DNA of 64,000 nt from Adiantum capillus-veneris (lineage: Eukaryota; Streptophyta; Polypodiopsida; Polypodiales; Pteridaceae): contig CM043971.1 of NCBI GenBank assembly GCA_014529385.2, forward strand, positions 25,024,769 to 25,088,768, read 5' to 3'. Below are positions 54,258 through 64,000 of this stretch, one piece after another; within the stretch, counting starts at the first letter, position 1; each line of letters opens with the position of its first letter. A model generated the notes under the pieces. That model searched no databases, was not told the origin of the DNA, and was given only the letters and a program-made list of their open reading frames with translations. The position numbers and the translations under genes were made by a program.

Positions 54258-54269
54258 TCTGGCGGGAAG
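54258..54269. promoter_or_regulatory. Second E2F-type site upstream of MCM5
   Basis: TCTGGCGGGAAG repeats the GGCGGGAA core 19 bases further upstream, in the same orientation as the first site. Tandem E2F sites are common in S-phase gene promoters. Confidence 0.65.
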
Positions 54270-55468
54270 AGAGAGACAAGTAGAAGAAGAAGAGAGTTTT
54301 AACGTCGTAGGAAACTATCCCAAGAGACCTTAAAGATCTAGCCGACGAGGAAGAGAGAGAGAGAGAGCGAGAAAACTTGGGACGTCGATCGAGGGCCAAA
54401 TTACCCACATGCACGCTCGTCGGTTTACATCTGGTGGAAAACAGCTACAAGGCCCGCCACAGACCCACCACGCCCCTGTGCTTTTTCCACCAATTCTCCA
54501 CCGCTGCTATCAGAACAGCAGTCCATCATACAATGTCATTTATAGCTGTTTGGCACCGGTGGGGAAGCGCGAACTATATTGATTAGTGTACGTCCTCTGC
54601 AAGTCTTGTTGACTCTGGAAAAAGAATAGAAGCAGATCGACTATCCTGCATGTGCTACAAGTGCCGATCGATGGGTTGTCGTTCATAGCCTCACCGTTTT
54701 CTATCGATAGGTCTGCATGTGCTTAGCCTATCTGTTCAGATTGTGTGGATGGCTTGTAACCATTATAGAGCATGATGTTCACACAAAGTGTGGAACAATT
54801 GAAAGCATGAACTAAAGGCACCAAATCAGCTACGTCTTCTAGCAAAGCTCATATGGTTGTGATGAGCAAAATGGAGAGATTGATACATCATTGGGTTCAA
54901 TACTGCAAAAGTGTTTGCTATGTTCTTTGTTCCAGGCGGTTGAGGCCGCCCGCTATTCTGCGGGTCCAGATTGTGGTACCTCTACATTTGAACAAATGAA
55001 TCTTTGCCACATTGGTCACATGTCCTTGCCCTTTTGAATTTTTCTTGCAATTTGAACGTCCTCTTAGGGGATGCAAAGTGGACTTCATCTCCATCGTCAA
55101 ATTGCCAAGCAAACTAGCAATGAACTAGAGAGCGGTGAGCCAAGGGGGAACTAGGGTGTAAAGTAGGGTAGTGTACACCCATGCAAGATAGCATGGAACC
55201 ATGAGGTGCCATGTTCAACCCAATGCAATGCGATGGTGGTGAACTAGGGATGATTGTGGTGGTGAATTGAGCTAAGTGCCAAGTTCGATGTAGAGCAATG
55301 CAATGGCGGTGAACTAGGGGTGATTACAATGGTGAACTAAGGCTAAGCTAAGGGTTTCACTTTTGCCCCCTTTGAAGAATTAGACCGCCTTGCACGACAA
55401 ACTAGGAACATTATTTTTGCCCCCTCTTGAGAATTGAACGGTCCAAATCAACCAATGATCTAGGGTTG

Positions 55469-55501
<33 letters not shown>

Positions 55502-57335
55502 GAAGGAAAGAATGTATCTCATATGCCATATCCACATCTTGTCACTATTTGGCATGGAAGGTCCTTTAAAGGGGATATGTGGTGTTGTCATGGATCGAAA
55601 GGTGACCTCCACCACTGGATTGCAAGGGTGAATTGGGATGAACTAGACCCTTAGTTCAAGCCTAGTTTAGATGGTTGGATTTTTTATGCCTTGCCTCAAC
55701 CATTCAGAGCCATTGGTAGATTTGTACCCTATATGAAAATAGTTGGATCATATGTGCTCATAACGTTACAAATATAACCAGCTCTTCAAAATCAACCCTC
55801 TAAAATGAGAGGGTCATGTTAGTGCTACTATTCTAGCCCCATACAAGAGTGACTCCAACCAATGTGGAGCTAAAAAGCATAGTGTTCCGATCATGTGCAA
55901 GAAGCAGGTTTGATCAGCCTCCTACTACGCGACGATAACTCCAACATTTTTTTTTTGGACTCAAGCTCGGTGGTGTGTAGGTAGAGGCTTCAAAATTTGG
56001 TGGCCCTGCACAATGCCTTTGTCCAACTTATGAGAAGGTATTCAATCGTTACAATCTACCATGTTAGTTGACCTTTAGAGAAGGCCTTCAATAGTACTTT
56101 TTTGGTTGGAGCACCCACAAAGCAGCTCATCATTATACATGTAGCAATAATTTATAAACGCTAATTGTTGGTAGGGAACAAAAGCAAGCGACAAGCTCAT
56201 GGATTTCTAATCTTGGTGTGCTAAGCAACCATGACTCGCTCATGCTCAATAATACTACTGCATGAATTGTGTGCTCTTGAGCTTCTCCTTCATCTTCTCC
56301 ATCTTTGTGTGCAATTCTGCAACTTGATTTCCAACAATTTATTGAAGCAAACACAATGATGACTAGAGCAAGGAGCACATATCCCAAGAGTAAGCACCCG
56401 TAGTATAAAAGAGAGGCTCCAAACAAATGTATTCATACTGTCACTTTCAAACAATCAAGCAATCTTCAATCTACCTTAGTTTGCATTTAAAATAAGAGCT
56501 TTTAGGTTGATAGACTGGCCAAGAGTTTGAAAACTTGTCTGCGTCAAGACCATGTTAAAACCAAACCATGCGAGCTACCCATGAGGAAGGCCGGCTTTAA
56601 GGGAAGCTACTTAGGCATATGCTTACTCTCTTGCAGCTCTTCATTTAGTTAGTGTCTATTTATAATCCAAATGTGATATTATATGTGTATTTTGATTATC
56701 TTCTTCAAGCTTGCATTTAGTAGCAGACTCCATGTCCTATGATTAACGAGGAATAGTCTTCATAAGTTAAAGCTTTTTAAGAAGTCCAACGAAGCCAATT
56801 TCATTTTTACATCACGTATTTTTTGGCCTTTGTGAATTTGCTTCACAAACACACACAAATTTTATTATATATTCTAAACTCACAAATTGTGAGTGATGAA
56901 TGTATTAAAAATAAAAAAATTGTTACACAGGAAGCCATACTCCTCACAAGCCATGGCATCTACCAACAACCTAAACACACACCATTAGATACATCAACTG
57001 ATAAAGGGTACCACCCTATGACAAACACACACACATTGTTAGAAGTAGTGAATTTCATGTTCTCTATCAAGTAATTGTTCACAATTCTTCCATTCTAACC
57101 ACCTACTATGGACAACACACCACTACAAAGGGAGTCTTCAAGTGATCGATGATTGTATGCATTGATACCACACTGTGACATATCCTATTGTTGAGGGCAA
57201 GCACATGCTACACCGCGAGCTACGGGGTCATGCAGGTTGGTGTGAACCGCCTCCTAAAAGTATAAAGGGGCCAGAAAGCCAAGTCCATTGGCCACCCTGG
57301 AGGTCAGCGGCCATGAGGGGGAGAGAGGTCGAATG
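54270..57335. other. Sparse intergenic region
   Basis: No gene recognised. A (GA)n stretch is at 54350-54367 and a longer one at 55472-55501. 55130-55340 contains a locally repeated 'ggtggtgaactaggg' theme. 56870-57070 resembles the repeat end at 46100. The minus-strand frame ending at 55112 includes CDQCGKDSF, a lone Cys-x2-Cys, with no supporting context. Confidence 0.5.
55472..55501. repeat. (GA)n microsatellite
   Basis: About 15 GA units in otherwise unique sequence, with no LINE end beside it. Confidence 0.9.
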
Positions 57336-57341
57336 CTTGCT

Positions 57342-57342
57342 C

Positions 57343-57388
<46 letters not shown>

Positions 57389-57414
57389 AACCTTGCAGCA
57401 AGCTGCACAAAAAT

Positions 57415-57479
<65 letters not shown>

Positions 57480-57493
57480 TGTGTGTGTGTGTG
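57342..57493. repeat. Mirror-arranged microsatellites: (GT)n(GA)n ... (CT)n(GT)n
   Basis: (GT)n-(GA)n at 57342-57388 is followed 30 bases later by (CT)n-(GT)n at 57418-57493. The GA and CT tracts are complementary in inverted orientation, so a strand could fold into a long GA:TC stem. Confidence 0.9.
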
Positions 57494-57976
57494 ACTCGTC
57501 ATGGCTTGCAGCCTGCTGTAGACATCAGGGCTGGTTGTTTAGACCATGCTACTGCTATCGAGAACCTTTTTTGCACCGTGAAGGCACCTATTCACACTAG
57601 CGTTCGATAGAGAGCCTTCTTAAGATTTGAAGTCTAATATCTTAAGTAATTCTCTATTCACACCCCAATTGATCACTTTAGGGGTATCTCAAGAGCATGG
57701 TCAACATAGTCGAGACCCAAAAAGAAACACGACACCCAAATCTTGGGTTTCAAAAATTTCCCAACTAAAACTAAAAAATTTTGTTGTTTTAGTTCTTCAA
57801 AATTGAGAAGTAATGATCGGTTACTATTTTTATTGCTCTCTTTCTAAACGCAGAAGCCACCACGTGTCATTGAATTTATTTTATTATAATAGTAACTTTC
57901 TACTATCGTTATAGTAGAAGCTTTGATGTTTGGGGGTTGTGAAGGCAGGTAACAAGGCAGGAGTCACTCACCCAAG

Positions 57977-58109
<133 letters not shown>

Positions 58110-58345
58110 GGGCAAGGTAGCAAGTTAAAGCGACAATCATTGGTATGATGAAAAAATGATTGCAACAATGAAACCAGACACAAAATAGAGTTGAAGAAAT
58201 CAAATTGGGAGAAGGATTGAAAGAAAGAAAAGAAATCTTATAACCTTGAACTACGAGGATGCTCGTAAAGATCAACCAGAAGACGATGGCCTTAGATTTC
58301 TTGGGCGACAAGCACAAGGAAGTCTGGCATAACCTTCTTAGCATA

Positions 58346-58560
58346 CACTACAAGAGATGGTTTCATTATCGATGCCAAATTACCGATGTCGTTGGCAAGC
58401 GTTGGTATATGCATTGCTAAACCTGGAGGGAGATCTAAATTTTTATTTATTTTTTAATTAAGCTAGCAACGCTTATACCGACGCGCTTACCAATGATTAT
58501 ACCGATGCACTTTGCAATGTACATATCGACGCGTATACGATGGGCATATCGACACTTGCA
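58346..58560 (+). mobile_element. CACTA-like transposon terminus
   Basis: CACTACAAGAGATGG starts at 58346. It is followed by sub-terminal direct and inverted copies of an 'accgatg' theme (tatcgatg, taccgatg, taccgacg, atcgacg) through 58560, as seen in En/Spm-type elements. A matching opposite end (ending TAGTG) was not found before 64000, and no TNP2 transposase was recognised. Confidence 0.5.
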
Positions 58561-59759
58561 CTCACACCACCTGCAAAAATAGAACCGCGGGTTCTTTTCT
58601 CCAGTTTCGCCCCATTTTTTCAAAATTCTTTTGCTCTCCTCTTCTCCCTTGTTTCAGATCTGTTATTTTGGGACTTATCGAGCTTCAGATCTGCACTCAT
58701 ATACTCACCAGCAACAAGAAGGTGAGATTATTTTGTACATTTATGGTAGGTCTTTTGGTTTGTGTGTGTGTGTGCGTGTGTGTTTGCAGATTTGGCACAT
58801 GCGGCCTCCCAAGCATTTTGTGCTCACTTAGGCCACTTGTGAGTGCACCACGCTTTTCTTTTCTTGCGCGCGCACACACACACACACAAATCACCTCCAC
58901 ACACTTCCCCTAGACCACTACGTTGGCATACATCCTTGCATGGCGGGTACCGATTCAGTGCTATATCAAAGAAGGAGACCCTACCACCTCTCCCACGTCG
59001 CCCCATACTCCCACCACCCCACTCTGCGTGAGCATACCACTCCCACCTACTTTTTCAAAATGGAAAATCTGCTGATCTATATGAAGGTAGCAGTGTGGGA
59101 TATTGAGAGCTTGAGTTTGCAAGACTTTTTGATTGGACCATACTTCCCTAACCAACTCTATATGGAGCTCCCCAATCAGGTATGGGCCTTCATCATAGGA
59201 TTACCTCCTCTTTAAATTTATTGCCTTAAGCTATGGCGGACATCGATAACAAGTGTCCTTCACTGATGACACCTGCCTACCACTTCTAACTCTCTTTCTG
59301 TTGATGGCTGTGATGGTGGCGTAACATTTGGAGGACTTACCATATCTTGCATGCAAATGGTTTAATGGGAGTTTTTTCTTCCTTGATTGTACATTGCCCA
59401 AGTTATACACGATAAACATTTTTTGGACTTCTTTTACCTATGGATGAATGGCTTTTTTCATGCTCTGATAGTTGAATTCATCCTACACACACATGCACAT
59501 AAACACGTAAATAAATAAAGATGTATATAAATTTACATATAATTTAACACACTACGTGTGCACACACAGACAAAAATAAAAAACATATATTTTAAATTTG
59601 TTAGTTTCAAATTTTGTCATTCAGAATCAAACATGATAAAATTTGATAATAAGAATAAGTTTGAAAAAGAATCATTCAATTATTTCGATTTGGTTTAGAT
59701 CAATTTATACTTAAACAAAAAAAGTTGTTACTTTGTTCATGTTTAAATTTAAATTTACT
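58561..59759. other. No gene recognised
   Basis: Short (GT)n and (CA)n runs occur at 58759-58785 and 58868-58888. Open frames on both strands lack recognisable domains. It may be the interior of the CACTA-like element. The right end (59460-59760) is very AT-rich. Confidence 0.4.
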
Positions 59760-60935
59760 TTGTTTAATACGTTTAATCATTTTAGTCCGCTTAAGCCCAA
59801 ACGCTTAGGTTAAAGTGTTAAGGTTTGTCCATTTTAATTAATTTAGAATTTGTAGCTTAGGATTGGCTAGCTGCATGATTCAGTTGGCTTAAACTTAGCA
59901 TTTGATCGTTTCAATCCATTTAGGGCCGTTTCACTCCGCTTAGAGTTAGATGGCCGTATTCGAACGGTTAGGGTAAGCTACGTAAAGCCGCTTAGGTTAG
60001 GCCACTCTAAATTGGATTAGGGCAACGTTTCATCGTTTCAATCCACCTAGGGCTAGCTGCTTAGGGTTATCGGCTTGAGGTTTAGCAACTTCTGGTTTGG
60101 TGGTTAATAGATGGTCGTGCCGTGTAAAGCCACATGGTTTTGGTGACTCCAAATTGGGTTAGGGTAGCGTTTGGTCATTTAAGTATGCTTAGGGCTGAGC
60201 TAGCCACTTAAGGTTAGTTGCTTAGTGTTTGGCCAATAATATGGCAACATTTAGACAATTAAGGTAGGCTATGTAAAGCCGCTTAGGTTAAGCCGCTCCA
60301 AATCGTATTAGGACAACGTTTAGCCATTTCAATCCGCCTAGGGCTGGTAGCTTAGGGTTAGCGACTTTTGGTTTGGCCTCTAATAGATGATCGTATTTGG
60401 AGCGTTAGGGTAGGTCGTGTAAAGCCGCTTAGGTTTGACCACTCCAAATTGGATTAGTGAAGTGTTTGGCCATTTCATTCTACTTAGGGCTAGCCACTTG
60501 GAGTTAGCAGCTTTTGAATTGGCCGCTAATAGATGGGCGTCATGTTTGGATGGTTATGGCATGTTGTGCAAAGCCACTTAGGCTAAGCTCCTCTAAATCG
60601 AATTAGGAGAGCGTTTGGTCATAGCAGCTTTTGGTTTGGTCGCTAATAGATGACCATATTTGGAGCGTTAGGGTACATCATGTAAAGCCGCTTAGGTTTG
60701 GCCGCAGTAAATTGGATTAGTGTAGCGTTTGGCCATTTCAATCTGCTTAGGACTAGCCGATTAGGGCTAGCGGCTTTTGGTTTGGCCGCTAATAGATGGT
60801 GCGTTGTATTCGGACGGTTAGGATATGCTATGTAAAGCCACTTAGATTAAGACGCTCTAAATTGGATTAGCACAGTGTTTGGCCATTTCAATTTGCTTAG
60901 GGCTAGCCGTTAAGGGTTAGCGTCTTAGGGGGGGA
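59760..60935. repeat. Degenerate satellite-like tandem array
   Basis: Units of about 115-150 bp share blocks such as 'gtaaagccgcttagg', 'aaattggattag', 'gtttggccatttcaatc', 'tagggctagcc' and 'gctaatagatgg' (anchors near 60105, 60381, 60527, 60644 and 60790). Copies are diverged and some are partial. It may be the sub-terminal array of a DNA transposon. Confidence 0.75.
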
Positions 60936-60985
60936 AAGAGGTACAGTATAATGAGCATAACAACCTCTTTGTTGATCTTGAAGCA

Positions 60986-62265
60986 TTGCAAAGGTATGAA
61001 ATTCACTTCTTTGATATGAGTCAAGAGGAGTGCAATGGGGTTCTCAAGTTTTCTTTGAAGCTCGACGAGTGCAAGGTCCTGAAGGACATGAAGCTAGAGA
61101 GAGTCACCATGATGCTCATGAACAGAGCTTTGGATCCATCAATAGCCAAAGAGAACCCACGATATTCCAGTGTGCAATTCGAAAATAATATTCTGACGCT
61201 AGGTTCATTTGAGGTACACTTGGTTCAATGTATAATAACAAAAATATTGCACGTATGGTTCTTGTTTTTATGTTCCTTTTTTTACATACATGCCGATAAA
61301 GAAAATTTTGAGATCCTTCATTGGGTTTTTAGTCAAACCCATATTCCTTCTATCATCAGTGACCAAAGAAATGGAGGCGTGCTTTCAGTGGAAGGACTTG
61401 GTGACTACAAAATCGAATGGCACATGGTAGGTGACTTATAAACTCTTAACTGCATGTACAACATAACACATGGTGCATCTCTAGAAAATCCATGTTCATA
61501 CTGCATGGCCAATGCACAATCTCTTGAGAGTGTGCAATGGAGTAGAGTTCCCAACAAACATCTTCAAGATGAATCTTTTCGGCCAATGCTTGACATTCCT
61601 TTGTGTAGAGTTCACGTTTGTACACTCCATGCACTCTTCGTAATAATTGAAAAGGTGGATCATTTGTACATATGTTTTGCATGGACCTTAAAGCCAGTGA
61701 GTGAGTCAAAAAGAGTCATCAAAGCATTAGAGGAAGTGCTCTCAAACATTGTTTGCATGGAGGCAATGTCAAAATCGAATAGGACCCTAAGATGTCTCAA
61801 GGTCGTTACAAGGTACCAAGGAAAGTGTCGATAGACAGCGTGAAGGCCAGAAGGGTTCATGGGTTTAGCCTCAAAGATTCTAATAGAGAGGACGTTCAAC
61901 AAATGGAAACAGTTACATAGAGTGGTTAAAGACAATTTTGATGGTGGGACAATCCAAAATCACAAGGTAAACGTGTGGAAATCACTTGATAAAATCTTCC
62001 ACTACATTAAGAAGCATTCGTGGAACAAAAGTAAGCTCGCATCATTTCAAGTAGCCTTGCTGGATTGGAAGAAGGCATACCTGGCAGGGTGGGGTGGGCA
62101 ACATATCACTCATTGCATGTGAGTTAGCATGTTCTATATGCAAACAACATATGCTCCATAAATCCCTACTCTACTCACCATTTTGTTTTATTCCAATGCA
62201 GCACATAGTGTTCAACTATGGTCCTTATTTTGTCAAAACATACGGCTCGTGGTCAATATGGTCCA
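60986..62265 (+). pseudogene. Unidentified repeat-borne protein, pseudogene
   Basis: A single frame runs from 60986 to about 62120 with stops only at 61439, 61832 and 61841, then shifts by one. It reads LEALQRYEIHFFDMSQEECN upstream, then HIPSIISDQRNGGVLSVEGL, EWHMVGDL, NPCSYCMANAQSLESVQWSR, LDIPLCRVHVCTLHALFVII, VWKSLDKIFHYIKKHSWNKS and YLAGWGGQHITHCM. The spaced Cys/His residues (PCSYCM, CRVHVCTLH) look like a nuclease or zinc-binding fold of a mobile element, and 61217-61300 may be an intron. I could not name the family. It is interrupted at 62266 by a copia LTR. Confidence 0.5.
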
Positions 62266-62492
62266 TGTTGGAATTAGGGTTGCAGAGAAACACACACAGA
62301 TTGGAGAAGACGAAGGAAGCTTAAGCACACAACTGAGAGTGTGTTACTTAGTGTGCAATGGAAAGATAGATAGCCCTAGAATGAATGGGCGTATATACAA
62401 TGCACGGGGAAAAAAACCTCCTAAAGAGGGGAAAAATGCCCCGACGGTCCTAGTGTGTTCACACACATCACTACCACATGTATATGGTAACA
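62266..62492 (-). mobile_element. 3' LTR of minus-strand Ty1/copia element
   Basis: On the minus strand it starts TGTTACCATATAC after a purine-rich 'ccaggggagat' tract and ends TAATTCCAACA, a 227-bp LTR with TG...CA ends. It follows the copia pol stop (62568) in the expected order and interrupts the pseudogene on its left. Confidence 0.75.
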
Positions 62493-62567
62493 AATCTCCC
62501 CTGGAGTGATGCGGTGAACGAGAGCTGGCACATGAGTAAAGGGAAGTGCCATGCCCTGAGGACATGA

Positions 62568-63655
62568 TCAGTCCACAAAGGGGAGTAAGCCCAAAGCTTT
62601 GCGGAAAGCTTCGAACTTCTCATGAGACAATGCATTTGTGAAAAGATCTACAAGAGTGTCCTGTGTAGGCACATAAGCCAAGTTGATCTCTCCTGATGAG
62701 AGCCTCTCCCTGACATAGTGGTAATGCACCTCAATGTGCTTTGTGCGAGCATGAAAAACTGGGTTCCTCGTAACTGCCAATGCGCTCTAACTGTTAATGT
62801 AGATAGTGTTGGCAGTGTCCTGTCCAATACCCAAATCAGCCATAAGGCGTCTAAGCCATACACACTCAACCGTAGTTGTGAAGACTGCCCTGTACTCAGC
62901 CTTACAACTCGAAGTGGCCATAGTAGGTTGCTTCTTGCTCAACCATGATATACAAGAACTGCCAAGCATGGAACAAAAACCACTTGTGGACACTCGCGTG
63001 TCAAAACAACTAGCCCAAAAAAGCATGTAAGTCTGGCGGCAATGATCCCCCCTTGGGATAAAACAAGCCAAGATGTAAAGTGCCACTACGGTAGCGAAAA
63101 ATCCTCTTGACAGCCTGCCAATGCTTAGACCCTGGGCTATGCATAAATCTGCTGACCTGTGAGACTACAAACTGAATATCTCGCTTCGTGTTGCATACAT
63201 AAATGAGGTAGCCAACAGCAATTTGGTAAAGTGTGACATCAGCAAGATTGCCAGCATCATGTAGACTTAACTTCAAACCTGTTTCCATGGGAGTGGCAAT
63301 AGGTTTGCAATCCTCAAGTCCAAACTTACATAGCAATGTCTCTATGTAACTTTTCTGATACAAGTCAATACCACCATCACACTACTTAAATTGTATGCCC
63401 AAATAATGATGCAATAGCCCTAAATCTTTCATCTTAAAAGTAGCATTCAAATCAGCCTTAAATTCAACAATATGTGCCTCATTGGGACCAGTGATCAACA
63501 AATCGTCCACATAAAGAACAACAATGAGAAGTTTATCACCCTCACGCTTGACATACAATGTGCTTTCTGTTGGACTGTTACAAAAGCCTCGTTTGACTAA
63601 ATGAGTGTCAGCTTTCTCATACCAAGCACGAGGAGATTGCTTCATGTAAGCAGGC
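62568..63655 (-). pseudogene. Ty1/copia pol: RT and RNase H C-terminal half
   Basis: Minus-strand frames in order: MKQSPRAWYEKADTHLVKRG, then LLIVVLYVDDLLITGP (catalytic YVDD) and MKDLGLLHHYLGIQF (63382-63645); YIETLLCKFGLEDCKPIATP and VSRFMHSPGSKHWQAVKRIF (63010-63363); SWLSKKQPTMATSSCKAEYR (62787-63086); ARTKHIEVHYHYVRERLSSG and the end ALGLLPFVD (62568-62780). Frameshifts and a stop separate the parts. Upstream pol and gag are absent: the frame stops at 63655 and different sequence follows. Confidence 0.88.
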
Positions 63656-64000
63656 TAACCTGGATACCATTTTTTGGAGCTCTCATTGTAAAAACACTTA
63701 TTATTTTGATAACTCGGGAATATTGAAACTCCTTTTTTTTTAATAAACCTGTAATAGATGAGCCGGGGCTACAAGCTTCCAGATTGTATCAACTTGTCAT
63801 TACCTATCTTTAGTTAGAGCTCCCAGATTATTAGTTTTGACCATCAAAAACCTTGGCTAAGGTATAAAAGCCAATTTTTGTAAGTTAATTCAAAGTTTTT
63901 GCATAATGAAATACACAGCGTGAGCTAACGGTGCTCACTTCTCTCCTTCTCGCGCTTCCTACTCCCTCCTCGGTTGTCACATTACAGTCACGTTTTTTGC
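63656..64000 (+). other. LTR-like sequence at the window edge
   Basis: A TATA-like 'aaggtataaaagcc' at about 63858, an AT-rich 'aatgaaatacacagc' poly-A-like region and a pyrimidine-rich end resemble the 3' half of a copia or Ty3 LTR on the plus strand. Boundaries are outside or not visible. Confidence 0.4.

Noticed and set aside
56133-56426. 97-codon minus-strand frame with a hydrophobic start
   Set aside because: No homology or exon context is evident; it is likely a chance frame in non-coding DNA.
60000-60930. Repeated 'cttagggttagc' motifs as interstitial telomere repeats
   Set aside because: The plant telomere unit TTTAGGG is not present in tandem; the motifs belong to a longer degenerate unit.

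Overview
This is nuclear DNA of a land plant, dominated by retroelements. The evidence is a canonical multi-exon MCM5 gene, a plant-type BAT1-like amino-acid permease with GT-AG introns, Ty3/chromovirus and Ty1/copia elements primed by initiator tRNA-Met, hAT and CACTA-like DNA-transposon remains, and long GA/TC microsatellites. PPR-protein fragments of the 'LKACG...GKQIHDEI' style, an unusual LINE family and a Penelope-like element with an N-terminal GIY-YIG nuclease lean towards a fern, lycophyte or other non-flowering plant. That placement is inference.

Layout. 1-1600: LINE fragments and a decayed hAT transposase. 4239-30731 (+): a BAT1-like amino-acid permease assembled here from five exons. 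Its third intron is 24.8 kb (4621-29409) and is packed with retroelements: a near full-length LINE (5454-10645), several 5'-truncated LINE copies, LTR fragments, a copia gag, a chromovirus fragment (15240-18115), a Penelope-like element (18196-19815), an internally deleted chromovirus with both LTRs (20421-24470), and a gag-protease-only LTR element on the minus strand (about 25530-28460). The most N-terminal exon or exons of the permease were not found.

30.7-49.9 kb: no host gene was recognised. The stretch holds a duplicated copia/PPR chimera (about 31.8-32.4 and 44.3-44.8 kb), one unidentified ORF (32645-33550), a foldback element (34921-35053), a degraded Ty3 element with 1.5-1.8 kb LTRs (35715-44281), tandem repeats, a duplicated block near 47-49 kb and three 78-bp hairpins.

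49913-54145 (-): a complete, apparently intact MCM5 replicative-helicase gene. It has 19 exons and encodes 727 aa, with two E2F-type sites just upstream of the ATG.

54.3-64 kb: sparse sequence with microsatellites, a CACTA-like terminus (58346), a roughly 1.1-kb degenerate satellite (59.8-60.9 kb), and an unidentified repeat-borne pseudogene (60986-62265) interrupted by a minus-strand Ty1/copia element (62266-63655).

The most notable observations are (i) a LINE family whose copies are nearly all embedded in GA/TC microsatellites at both ends, which suggests microsatellite-targeted integration; (ii) a plant Penelope-like element with permuted (N-terminal) GIY-YIG domain order; and (iii) the giant retroelement-filled intron of the permease gene.
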